A stretch of DNA of 7,981 nucleotides from Spirochaetales bacterium (GTDB taxonomy: Bacteria; Spirochaetota; Spirochaetia; SZUA-6; DRHE01): positions 1-7,981 of the forward strand of contig JAFGQJ010000110.1 of the NCBI GenBank assembly GCA_016935715.1. Reading direction: 5' to 3'. The stretch's first letter is position 1, and each line of letters begins with the position of its first letter. The position numbers were made by a program, and so were the translations under genes. Under the pieces are notes generated by a model that worked only from the letters and a program-made list of their open reading frames with translations, searched no databases and had not been told where the DNA came from. This document shows positions 1 to 6,814 of this stretch, piece by piece.

Positions 1-1728
1 CGACAGATTCGCTTCCTGGAACCCGGCCAGGGACAGATTGCTCTCCAATCCGTACCACAACTGGAGCGGCAGGGTGCCGCTGTTTCGAATGCGGATCCCC
101 AGCTCGATTCCGTTTTCCTTGAAGTTGTAGCTCTTGCGCAGGGACAGGGGATTGCTCCTGCGTTTGACCCGCACCTGGCCGTCGCGGTTCAGGATAACCT
201 TCCGCTGGTCCCGTTTGAACTCCTCGATCTCGAACGGCTGGTAGACGAAATCCCCCATTTCCTGGTAGCTCATGCGCTGGAATTTTTCCAGAGTCGTCGA
301 GGGAGCGAAGAAGTGGTCGATGAAACCTCTGCGCATATACCAGTCGCATCCTTCGGATTTGTAGCGGTGATAGCGTTCGGGCCAGCGTGCGATCGTATCC
401 AGGTAGTTCCAGCTCCGGGGCAGGTAGTCCAGCTCCAGCAGCACGGCGCCCAGGCGATGGACAAAGGCGTTGAGCACCTTGCCCTGATAGAGATACTCCT
501 CCCTGCCGTCCATGTCGAAATCCGTCGCTATGATCGACGGCATGAACATGCTTGCACTGCGGGTTATGCGCTCCGCTTCGTTGAACGCCCGATAGGCCGC
601 CTTGCGCAGGTGGTTCGAATAGGCACCGCCCTCGTGGCTGTCCCAGTAGACCGCCCCGCTCTGGCCTCTCCACAGCTCGTTGAGAGCGGCCTTCTTCTTG
701 TACTTGTCCCCGCGGATCTGGTTCACCAGCAGGTGGGTGTACATCAATCGGGAGTACAGCAGCCCGATTTCCGGATATCGAATCAGGAACTGCCTGAAAA
801 AACCCCGCTGCAGATAAATGCCGCTCTCGGACTTGCGCACTCTCTTCGAGATCTCTGCACAAGCCTTCTGCCGCTCCAGCGGCTGAGCCCTGTTCATGGT
901 CTCCATGGAGGACAGGCAGGGGAAGTACAGCCGGCCGGCTGGCTGCAGGATCTCCGGCCGGTAGCGGGGATTGACCGAGTGCAGCCACTCCCGGTTCTCC
1001 TCCAACAGCCGGAATAGACGGCACATCCAGCCCCCATCCCCGCAGACCGTGCCTGTGCCCGGTCCGTCGGCCAGGCCTTCCCCCGGCACCAGGATGACCG
1101 CCACCTGTCTGTCCCCGCGGGCAGACAGGGCACGCAGCTCCGCGACGATATCCTCGGCGCTGCTCCCGGGCACCAATGACTGCAGCCACAGATGCAGGGG
1201 GAAGATCGTGACCGCCTTGCCCTGGTCCTCGGTCCGGTACGGGCGGAAGCAATCGGCTTCTTTCACCCCTGCGATATAGAAGTGGCGGTCATCGAGAAAG
1301 GTGTACTCGATCCCGCTGTTGCTCAGGATCCGGGCAAGGCTCGGCTCCCAGACCCGTTCGGTGATCCAGCCGCCCCGGGGCCGCGTTCCGAAGGTGGTTC
1401 GAATAAAGGTGGACATCTTCTCGATCTGACCCAGCTTGTCGCCGTCGGGGATCAGCGGCAGGATCGGAGCGTGATAACCCCCGCCCAGCAGCTCCACCTG
1501 CTTCCGGCGGATCATCTCTTTGAGCAGCATGATGAACTCGGGATGACTTTGCTCCATCCACTCGAACAGGCAGCCGCAGTAGTGCAGCAGCGCATGTACA
1601 CGGGGGAATTTATACAGCAGGCTTATGAAGGGCTTGTAGGCCCGCTGATAGGCCGCCTCCAGCCGCTCGGTGTCGGTTCCTTCGGGTTGATGGTTGTACG
1701 TTCCGAATAAAAGGCTGATCGACCTCAT
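1..1728 (-). CDS. GH57-family (4-alpha-glucanotransferase/alpha-amylase-like) protein, C-terminus cut by window edge, probably altered active site
   Basis: The frame stays open for 576 codons to the window edge; family members of about 650-700 residues suggest roughly 80-120 are missing. The N-terminus has the GH57 layout: FGTYNHQPEG (H13, Q14, P15), GGGYHAPIL (82-90), and WITERVWEP with the expected nucleophile Glu124. Further on come the motif-5 region QSGAVYWDSHEGG (356-368) and a DFDMDG motif (403-408) typical of the C-terminal DUF1926 beta domain, so GH57, DUF1925 and DUF1926 appear in order. The family moves or hydrolyses alpha-glucan chains in the cytoplasm, and no signal peptide is seen. 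Oddities: the usual DDGEKFG motif carrying the acid/base Asp reads VPGEGLA (214-220), YEP reads HAP, HNHQP reads YNHQP, and YWHG reads YWDS. Catalysis may be lost or changed. The ATG overlaps the rnfB stop as ATGA and has no Shine-Dalgarno, suggesting translational coupling. The family call is firm; activity is doubtful. Confidence 0.85.
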   Translation of the reverse strand, partial: MRSISLLFGTYNHQPEGTDTERLEAAYQRAYKPFISLLYKFPRVHALLHYCGCLFEWMEQSHPEFIMLLKEMIRRKQVELLGGGYHAPILPLIPDGDKLGQIEKMSTFIRTTFGTRPRGGWITERVWEPSLARILSNSGIEYTFLDDRHFYIAGVKEADCFRPYRTEDQGKAVTIFPLHLWLQSLVPGSSAEDIVAELRALSARGDRQVAVILVPGEGLADGPGTGTVCGDGGWMCRLFRLLEENREWLHSVNPRYRPEILQPAGRLYFPCLSSMETMNRAQPLERQKACAEISKRVRKSESGIYLQRGFFRQFLIRYPEIGLLYSRLMYTHLLVNQIRGDKYKKKAALNELWRGQSGAVYWDSHEGGAYSNHLRKAAYRAFNEAERITRSASMFMPSIIATDFDMDGREEYLYQGKVLNAFVHRLGAVLLELDYLPRSWNYLDTIARWPERYHRYKSEGCDWYMRRGFIDHFFAPSTTLEKFQRMSYQEMGDFVYQPFEIEEFKRDQRKVILNRDGQVRVKRRSNPLSLRKSYNFKENGIELGIRIRNSGTLPLQLWYGLESNLSLAGFQEANLS

Positions 1729-2546
1729 CGTTTGGGATGTATGTCATTCGCTATGATGCACTTCGTAGGACAGGCTTCCGCTGCTTCACGTCTGTCTCCG
1801 CCGGCCGTGTAATCGATGCGGGACAGATTGTCTTCGACCTTGTAGCCTCCCTCAGGGGATTTCTTCTCGCAGATCTTGCAGGCGATGCAGCCGACCTTGC
1901 AGTACTTGCGCACCTGACCGCCCTTGTCCCTGGAGCTGCAGGCAACCACGTAGTCCGCCTCGTAGGGCAGCCACTGCATCACCCCGGTCGGGCAGATGTC
2001 TACGCAGCGGCCGCAGGAGATGCACACCTCCTTATTGACCCACACCAGCCCTTCAGAGTCGTAGTAGATCGCATCCACCGGGCAGACCCGCATGCAGCTG
2101 CCCAAACCCAGGCAGCCGTACTTGCAGACCTTGTCGCCGCCGAACAGTGTATACAGAGCCACGCAATCCTGTACGCCGCTGTAGTCGAAGGCGTACTGGG
2201 TGGTCTGCCGCCCGCCGCGGCAGTGGACCTGCGGAACCCGTCTGCCCTCCTCCTTTGCCTCGTAGTCCACGCCCAGGATCTCCGCTATCCGCTTGGCCAC
2301 GTTCGCACCGCCCACGGTGCACAGATCGAGGGCAACCTCTCCGCCGACGATCTCCGCGGCGTAGGCTGCGCATCCGGCGAAACCGCAGGCACCGCAGTTC
2401 GATCCGGGCAGAGCTTTTTCGATGGCTTCCACCCGTTCATCCTTGCGAACCGCCAGCAGGCGGGAGGCGACAGCCAGCCCCAGTCCCAGGAAAATCCCCA
2501 GGCCAGCCACCGAAGCCACAGCATAGACTATTCGCACAAGGGCCAC
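1725..2546 (-). CDS. rnfB: RnfB, ferredoxin-interacting Fe-S subunit of the Rnf complex
   Basis: 273 residues. One N-terminal membrane helix (about 5-32) is followed by the RnfB four-cysteine domain NCGACGFAGC...DLC (C51, C54, C59, C76). A first two-cluster ferredoxin domain follows (C141, C145, C151, C155 and C175, C178, C181, C185). A second ferredoxin domain has C220, C223, C226 and C259. RnfB is the entry point for electrons from reduced ferredoxin, peripheral but anchored by the helix. The second ferredoxin domain is unusual: Ser230 stands where the fourth Cys of the first motif is expected, and Gly249, Arg252 and Ala255 stand where the first three Cys of the second motif are expected, so one cluster appears lost. 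The GTG start is chosen because AGGAGG lies 7 nt upstream and the protein then begins with the usual membrane helix. The same frame is open much further upstream, through rnfA out of phase, but that extension is not RnfB. The gene starts 11 nt after rnfA and ends inside the ATG of the GH57 gene. Confidence 0.95.
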   Translation of the reverse strand: MALVRIVYAVASVAGLGIFLGLGLAVASRLLAVRKDERVEAIEKALPGSNCGACGFAGCAAYAAEIVGGEVALDLCTVGGANVAKRIAEILGVDYEAKEEGRRVPQVHCRGGRQTTQYAFDYSGVQDCVALYTLFGGDKVCKYGCLGLGSCMRVCPVDAIYYDSEGLVWVNKEVCISCGRCVDICPTGVMQWLPYEADYVVACSSRDKGGQVRKYCKVGCIACKICEKKSPEGGYKVEDNLSRIDYTAGGDRREAAEACPTKCIIANDIHPKR

Positions 2547-2553
2547 CTGGGCA

Positions 2554-2559
2554 CCTCCT
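2554..2559 (-). promoter_or_regulatory. Ribosome binding site that fixes the GTG start of rnfB
   Basis: A perfect AGGAGG lies 7 nt before the GTG at 2546 and overlaps the TAG stop of rnfA. It decides the rnfB start, because the reading frame remains open far upstream and has no ATG at this point. Confidence 0.85.
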
Positions 2560-3148
2560 ATCCGAGCAGGTTCTTCAACAGGGCTTTGTCGAAAGCCATG
2601 AAGGCCAGAGCCATGAGACCGGCGGTGATGAAGGCGATGGGCACTCCCCGGAAGGGTTTGGGGATCCATTCCCGGTCCAGCTGCTCGCGGATCGTGGACA
2701 TGACCACGATCGCAAGCAGGAAACCCACTCCGGCGGCGATGCCGGCCACGAAGCTCTCCAGAGCGTTGTAGTTGCTGCGCACGGCAATCAGGGCAATGCC
2801 CAATACGGCGCAGTTGGTCGTTATCAGGGGCAGATAGATGCCCAGCGCCCTGTACAGAGGCGGTGAGATCTTTATGATCACCATCTCGACCAGCTGCACC
2901 AGGGCGGCGATGATCAGGATGAAGCTGATCGTTTGCAGATATTCGATGTTCAGCGGCACCAGAATCAGCCTGTACACGGCCCACGTTGCCAGGGAAGCCA
3001 TCGACATCACGAAAATCACGGCGAAGCCCATGCCGATTGCAGAATCGGTCTTCCGGGACACCCCGATGAAGGGGCAGAGACCCAGAAACTGGGTGAGGAT
3101 GAAGTTGTTGACGAACACGAAGGTGATGATGATCCCGATGTAACTCAT
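2558..3148 (-). CDS. rnfA: RnfA, integral membrane subunit of the Rnf complex
   Basis: 196 residues, close to the usual ~193, and almost entirely hydrophobic with about six membrane helices. RnfA and its paralogue RnfE lie in the membrane in opposite orientation and together form the core that carries electrons across the bilayer, with conserved cysteines proposed to hold an Fe-S centre between them. These cysteines are visible: Cys25 in FLGLCPFIGVS and Cys113 in TTNCAVLG. The N-terminus MSYIGIIITFVFVNNFIL is the family signature. The ATG overlaps the rnfE stop as ATGA, and GGAGGT (3154-3159) sits 5 nt upstream, so the start is well supported. The TAG stop lies inside the Shine-Dalgarno of rnfB. 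No unusual features are seen. Confidence 0.96.
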   Translation of the reverse strand: MSYIGIIITFVFVNNFILTQFLGLCPFIGVSRKTDSAIGMGFAVIFVMSMASLATWAVYRLILVPLNIEYLQTISFILIIAALVQLVEMVIIKISPPLYRALGIYLPLITTNCAVLGIALIAVRSNYNALESFVAGIAAGVGFLLAIVVMSTIREQLDREWIPKPFRGVPIAFITAGLMALAFMAFDKALLKNLLG

Positions 3149-3843
3149 GTTGCACCTCCCGGGTTCGGGGATTCGGCCGCGGCAGAGGCCGCCGGCGGGA
3201 GCTCCGGCACCCTGAAGGCTGCGCGGGCTTCACGGCGCATCTCGAGTGCGTTGAAAAATGCCTTCAGGAAACCGATCACCAGGAGCGCTCCCGGGGCCAG
3301 GGCCAGAACCCTGGCCGGCTGGCTGGAAAGCCCGGGGATGCGGATCAGTCCGTCGAACCGGCCCACGGCGAACAGGGTGATGGTTCCCGAACCGAGTATC
3401 TCCCGGATCGCCGAAATCAACAGCAGACCGAGGGTAAAACCCACTCCCATCCCCAGAGCATCCAGCACGGACTCCGCCAGCTTCTTCTTGCTGGCGAAAG
3501 CCTCTGCTCTTCCCAGTATGATGCAGTTGACCACGATCAGCTGTACGAACACGCCGAGGTTCCGGGACAGGGAGGGGGCGTAGGCCTGCATCACCAGATC
3601 CACGATGGTTACGAAAGAGGCGATGATCACGATGAAGGAGGGGATTCGGATCCGTTCGGGGATGAAATCCTTGAGCAGGGAGATGAATATCTCCGAACCG
3701 AGCAGTACGAAGATCACTCCGGCACCCATCCCCAAAGCGTTGACCACCTGGGTGGAGACGGCCAGGGTGGGACACAAACCCAGGAGGATGATGAAGATGG
3801 GGTTCTCCTTGAATATTCCTTTGCCGAACTCGCTGAACAACAT
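3145..3843 (-). CDS. rnfE: RnfE, integral membrane subunit of the Rnf complex
   Basis: 232 residues from the ATG at 3843. RnfE is the paralogue of RnfA and its partner in the membrane core. Six or so hydrophobic helices are visible, with the conserved cysteines Cys24 (LLGLCPTLAVS) and Cys107 (VVNCIILGRAEAFASK) and the family motif GMGVGFT (131-137). An in-frame GTG at 3849 would overlap the rnfG stop as GTGA, but the Shine-Dalgarno AGGAG (3851-3855) would then directly abut it. The same AGGAG is 7 nt from the ATG at 3843, so I prefer the ATG. The last ~20 residues (about 212-232) form a Pro/Ala/Ser-rich hydrophilic tail after the final helix, which most RnfE proteins do not need; it is probably a flexible cytoplasmic extension. 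The stop overlaps the rnfA start. Confidence 0.95.
   Translation of the reverse strand: MLFSEFGKGIFKENPIFIILLGLCPTLAVSTQVVNALGMGAGVIFVLLGSEIFISLLKDFIPERIRIPSFIVIIASFVTIVDLVMQAYAPSLSRNLGVFVQLIVVNCIILGRAEAFASKKKLAESVLDALGMGVGFTLGLLLISAIREILGSGTITLFAVGRFDGLIRIPGLSSQPARVLALAPGALLVIGFLKAFFNALEMRREARAAFRVPELPPAASAAAESPNPGGAT
3154..3159 (-). promoter_or_regulatory. Ribosome binding site of rnfA
   Basis: GGAGGT lies 5 nt before the rnfA ATG, inside the last codons of rnfE. With the ATGA overlap it confirms the start and suggests coupled translation. Confidence 0.8.
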
Positions 3844-3845
3844 GG

Positions 3846-4403
3846 TCACTCTCCTGCGGCGCTGCGAACGTAATCAGCTCCCTCGGCCAGGGCTTTCGAG
3901 ACGCCGAGAAAGGTAATGGTTGCGCCGGTAATGGCATCGGCCTGCCCGGCCGGCAGCATGTCCTTGCGCACCGGCACCGGCAGCTGCGCGGAGCCGCTGC
4001 CGACGAACATCTCCATGTAGGACGGATTCTCCGCCTTCTTGCCCAGGCCGGGGGTCTCGCTGTTGTCCATGAGCCGCGCAGCCCGGATCGTCCCATCCGC
4101 GTCGTAGCGCGCCAGGATCGCCATCTCGCCGCCGTATCCCGAACCCTCCAGCTCGAGAAGCATCCCCGCGCTCCCGCCGTCTTTGGTGATCGGATAGCGC
4201 TTCACGACCACCGGATTCTCCGCCACAGCGGCGGCTTCGCCGGTGTCTGCCTCCGGTGTCAGCTCATTGAGTGCCTGCTCGAGCTCCATGGCCTTCCTCT
4301 GGATGATGACCGGTTCGGTGATCGCGTTGATCCCCCCCAGGGTGACAGCGGCTACCGCGCAGATGGCGAAGAGCTTCAGCCCGACGATTGCCACCGCTTT
4401 CAT
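3846..4403 (-). CDS. rnfG: RnfG, FMN-carrying subunit of the Rnf complex
   Basis: 185 residues, slightly short for the family. An N-terminal membrane helix (about 5-27) anchors an extracytoplasmic FMN-binding domain. The flavinylation motif is complete: DAITGAT (156-162) matches the ApbE consensus Dxx(s/t)gAT, so Thr162 should carry FMN by a phosphoester bond. The conserved ETPGLG segment (116-121) lies before it. RnfG passes electrons within the complex together with RnfD. The ATG overlaps the rnfD stop as ATGA. A purine-rich Shine-Dalgarno (AAGGAAGG, 4410-4417) lies 6 nt upstream, so the start is sound. The TGA falls between the two possible rnfE starts. An ApbE flavin transferase must be encoded elsewhere. 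Confidence 0.95.
   Translation of the reverse strand: MKAVAIVGLKLFAICAVAAVTLGGINAITEPVIIQRKAMELEQALNELTPEADTGEAAAVAENPVVVKRYPITKDGGSAGMLLELEGSGYGGEMAILARYDADGTIRAARLMDNSETPGLGKKAENPSYMEMFVGSGSAQLPVPVRKDMLPAGQADAITGATITFLGVSKALAEGADYVRSAAGE
3851..3855 (-). promoter_or_regulatory. Ribosome binding site deciding the rnfE start
   Basis: AGGAG lies 7 nt before the ATG at 3843 but only 1 nt before the alternative GTG at 3849. The spacing favours the ATG, giving a 232-residue RnfE. Confidence 0.75.
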
Positions 4404-5482
4404 TCTTTGCCTTCCTTCACGTATCCGAAGACGACCGGCCGGGTAGCGCGGTTGATCAGAGGGACGAACATGTTCATGATGATGATTGCCAGGGATACTC
4501 CCTCCGGGAAGGACCCGTAAATCCTGATCAAAAATGTCAAAAAGCCCGCCCCGACGCCGTAGATGATCATTCCTCTGCTGGTCAGGGGAGAGCTGACCAT
4601 ATCGGTGGCCATGTACAGCGCACCGAGCATCAATCCTCCGGCCAGCAGGTGAAACAGCACATCCCCCGTGAACAGCCCGCCCCCGAAGGGCCTGCCGCCC
4701 AGAAACCAGATCATCAGGGCAAAGCTGCCGATGTAGGCCACCGGTATCTCCCATGTAATGATCTTCTTGGCGAACAGATAGATGCTGCCCAGAAGCAGCA
4801 GCAGTGCCGACACCTCCCCGATGCAACCCGGGATGTTTCCCAGGAAAAGAGCTCCGTAGCGTCCGGGAAACACCCTGGCCAGAGGGGACAGGATCGACGG
4901 CAGTTCGCCCGTCGGGAAGCCCTTCTCGGCCAGGAACTCGACCGGGCCTCTGACCGAGCCCTGAAAATCCATGAGCCCCGCTTTCACGAAACCCAGCACC
5001 GAAGCGCTGGTTACAGCATCCGCTCCCCAGCTCAGCGGCGCCTTCCAGCTGGTCATGAACCCGGTCCAGGAAAAAGTTACGAATACTCGGCCGGCCAGGG
5101 CCGGGTTCATCCAGTTGCGCCCCAGGCCGCCGAAAGCCATCTTCACGACCGCGATCGCAAACATCGAGGCGATGACCGGGATATACAGGGGAACCTCCGG
5201 AGGCATGTTGTAGCCGATGAGCAGACCGGTGAGCACGGCGCTCCAGTCGTTGAGGGTGAAGCGGCCCTGCAGACGGGTGATGACGAACTCGGTAAGAACG
5301 CTCGCGGCAATGGAGGCAAGAATCACGTACAGCGAGTGCAGCCCGAACAGCGCAACTCCCCAGATGCCGGCCGGGAGCAGGCAAACGATCACGCTGATCA
5401 TGATCTTCGACGTGCTGCTGCCCTCGTGGAGGTGAGGCGATACGGTGACCCGAGCGCTCCAGGTGTTGTTGACTTCTGCCAT
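4400..5482 (-). CDS. rnfD: RnfD, polytopic FMN-carrying membrane subunit of the Rnf complex
   Basis: 360 residues with about ten hydrophobic segments, the size and build of RnfD (NqrB-like family). The N-terminus carries VSPHLHEGSSTSKIM, the typical RnfD opening before helix 1. Conserved blocks include FGGLGRNWMNPALAGRVF (117-134), LGGRPFGGGLFTGD (261-274) and YMATDMVSSPLTSRG (290-304). RnfD carries one covalent FMN and, with RnfA and RnfE, is expected to take part in ion translocation. The FMN site should be Dxx(s/t)gAT, but here it reads DAVTSAS (155-161). The acceptor position is Ser161 (codon TCG, 5002-5000) instead of threonine. Serine could chemically take the same phosphoester link, so loss of FMN is not certain. 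The ATG lies 4 nt after the rnfC stop, with GGAGG/AAGGG-type purine runs upstream, and the TGA overlaps the rnfG start. Confidence 0.95.
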   Translation of the reverse strand: MAEVNNTWSARVTVSPHLHEGSSTSKIMISVIVCLLPAGIWGVALFGLHSLYVILASIAASVLTEFVITRLQGRFTLNDWSAVLTGLLIGYNMPPEVPLYIPVIASMFAIAVVKMAFGGLGRNWMNPALAGRVFVTFSWTGFMTSWKAPLSWGADAVTSASVLGFVKAGLMDFQGSVRGPVEFLAEKGFPTGELPSILSPLARVFPGRYGALFLGNIPGCIGEVSALLLLLGSIYLFAKKIITWEIPVAYIGSFALMIWFLGGRPFGGGLFTGDVLFHLLAGGLMLGALYMATDMVSSPLTSRGMIIYGVGAGFLTFLIRIYGSFPEGVSLAIIIMNMFVPLINRATRPVVFGYVKEGKE

Positions 5483-5486
5483 GGTC

Positions 5487-6806
5487 TCAGCCCTTCCTCC
5501 GTGCCATGAGTTTTCCCAGCTTCATTCCCTGCACAAGGGGGATCCGGGCCGGGCAGACGTAGCCGCAGCAGCCGCACTCCTTGCAGTCCATTAGACCGGC
5601 GTTCATCGCCTCGGCGTACTCGCGATGCTCGATCCACTTGTACAGCGTCGTGGGGCTCAAGCCGAACGGACAGGCTGCAATGCAGCGGCCGCAGCCGATG
5701 CAGGGGGTCTGCACTACCGCTCTGGAATCCTTCTGCGAAAGAACCAGGATCCCGGAGGTACCCTTCACGACCGGCACCTCGGGATCGGCCAGGGCGAAGC
5801 CCATCATCGGGCCGCCGGCCACGATCTTTCCCGGGGGAGCGGAGAAACCCCCGCATTCCTCCAGCAGGTTTCCCACCGGGGTTCCGATACGTACCTTGAA
5901 GTTCCCGGGACTCCTCAGCGCCGTTCCGGTAACCGTCACGATGCGCTCGACCAGGGGTTTTCCCAGGGCTACCGCTTCGTAGATCGCATGGACCGTGCCC
6001 ACATTGGAAACCACGGCCCCGATGTCCAGCGGCAGTCCTCCGGAGGGTACCTCCCTCCCGATCAGGGCCTTCAACAGCTGCTTCTCATCCCCCTGCGGGT
6101 ATCTGGTCCGCAGGGCCACGACATCGATCTGCGCTGCTCTGCGGCGGATCTCTTCCCGAAGCGCCGCGACGGCGTCGGGTTTGTTTTCCTCCACCCCGAT
6201 CAACACGCGGGCGGGCGACAGGATCCTGCTGACGATCTCGATCCCCGTGATGATATTCGCGGTCTTTTCCAGCATCAGGCGATGATCGGCGGTGAGAAAC
6301 GGTTCGCACTCCACACCGTTGACTACGAAGGTCTCCACCGGGCTGCCCTCCCTGGTGGTGAACTTGATGGGAGTGGGAAAAGTCGCACCTCCCATCCCTA
6401 CGATGCCCTGCTCCCGGATTGCATCCAGCAACGCCTGCGGTTCCCTGTCGCGCCACTCGACCTCGCCGTTCCCGCTGCGCTCGAACTCTCCCTCGAACTC
6501 CACGACAACGGCCTTGCTGGGCATCCCCGAGGCCGTGTACATATCCCGTATCTCTTTCACCCGGCCGGGGATGGAAGCGTGCACGTTCGCGGAGAACGCG
6601 CCGGCAGCCCTGCCGATGAGCATCCCCTCGCGGATTTCATCCCCCGCTTCGACCAGGCATTCCGCCGGCGCCCCCATGTGCTGATTGAGCGGAATAACCG
6701 CTTCCGGAGGGATCGGGGCGTTGCGGATGGGGATATCGTTGGTCAGGGATTTGAAATCGTGGGGATGTACGCCACCCCTGCCGAAGGTTCTTGTTTTCAA
6801 AGCCAT
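5487..6806 (-). CDS. rnfC: RnfC, NADH/FMN- and Fe-S-binding subunit of the Rnf complex
   Basis: 439 residues, the usual length for the clostridial type. The N-terminus GRGGVHPHDFK (9-19) is the RnfC signature. The glycine-rich flavin/NADH region follows: GIVGMGGATFPTPIKF (134-149), then VNGVECEPFLTADHRLM (162-178) and YPQGDEKQL (236-244). Near the C-terminus lie two [4Fe-4S] motifs: C369, C372, C375, C379 and C408, C411, C414, C418. RnfC is a soluble-faced subunit that reduces NAD+ (or oxidises NADH in reverse) and exchanges electrons with RnfB. All expected ligands are present. AGGAGG (6821-6826) lies 14 nt before the ATG, a rather long spacing, and sits inside the end of the upstream gene, whose stop is 8 nt away. 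rnfC is probably cotranscribed with that gene. Confidence 0.96.
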   Translation of the reverse strand: MALKTRTFGRGGVHPHDFKSLTNDIPIRNAPIPPEAVIPLNQHMGAPAECLVEAGDEIREGMLIGRAAGAFSANVHASIPGRVKEIRDMYTASGMPSKAVVVEFEGEFERSGNGEVEWRDREPQALLDAIREQGIVGMGGATFPTPIKFTTREGSPVETFVVNGVECEPFLTADHRLMLEKTANIITGIEIVSRILSPARVLIGVEENKPDAVAALREEIRRRAAQIDVVALRTRYPQGDEKQLLKALIGREVPSGGLPLDIGAVVSNVGTVHAIYEAVALGKPLVERIVTVTGTALRSPGNFKVRIGTPVGNLLEECGGFSAPPGKIVAGGPMMGFALADPEVPVVKGTSGILVLSQKDSRAVVQTPCIGCGRCIAACPFGLSPTTLYKWIEHREYAEAMNAGLMDCKECGCCGYVCPARIPLVQGMKLGKLMARRKG

Positions 6807-6814
6807 CTCGCAGC

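Noticed and set aside
1..1728. GH57-type gene as a pseudogene
   Set aside because: The frame has no stop over 576 codons and structural motifs are kept throughout. Only active-site residues differ, so it is better called an intact gene with doubtful catalysis.
1764..1810. A frameshift in rnfB as the cause of the missing cysteines
   Set aside because: Reading resumes in the same frame with EACPTKCI, the spacing to the DY motif is exactly conserved, and the alternative minus-strand frame there does not restore the Cys pattern.
2547..3233. Apparent 502-residue fusion upstream of RnfB in the same frame
   Set aside because: The upstream part is rnfA read out of frame. A good ribosome binding site and GTG at 2546 and the normal RnfB N-terminal helix show where the gene begins.
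4404..5384. Apparent 512-residue extension of RnfG in the same frame
   Set aside because: It is rnfD read out of frame. RnfG starts at the ATG at 4403 with its own ribosome binding site and signal-anchor helix.
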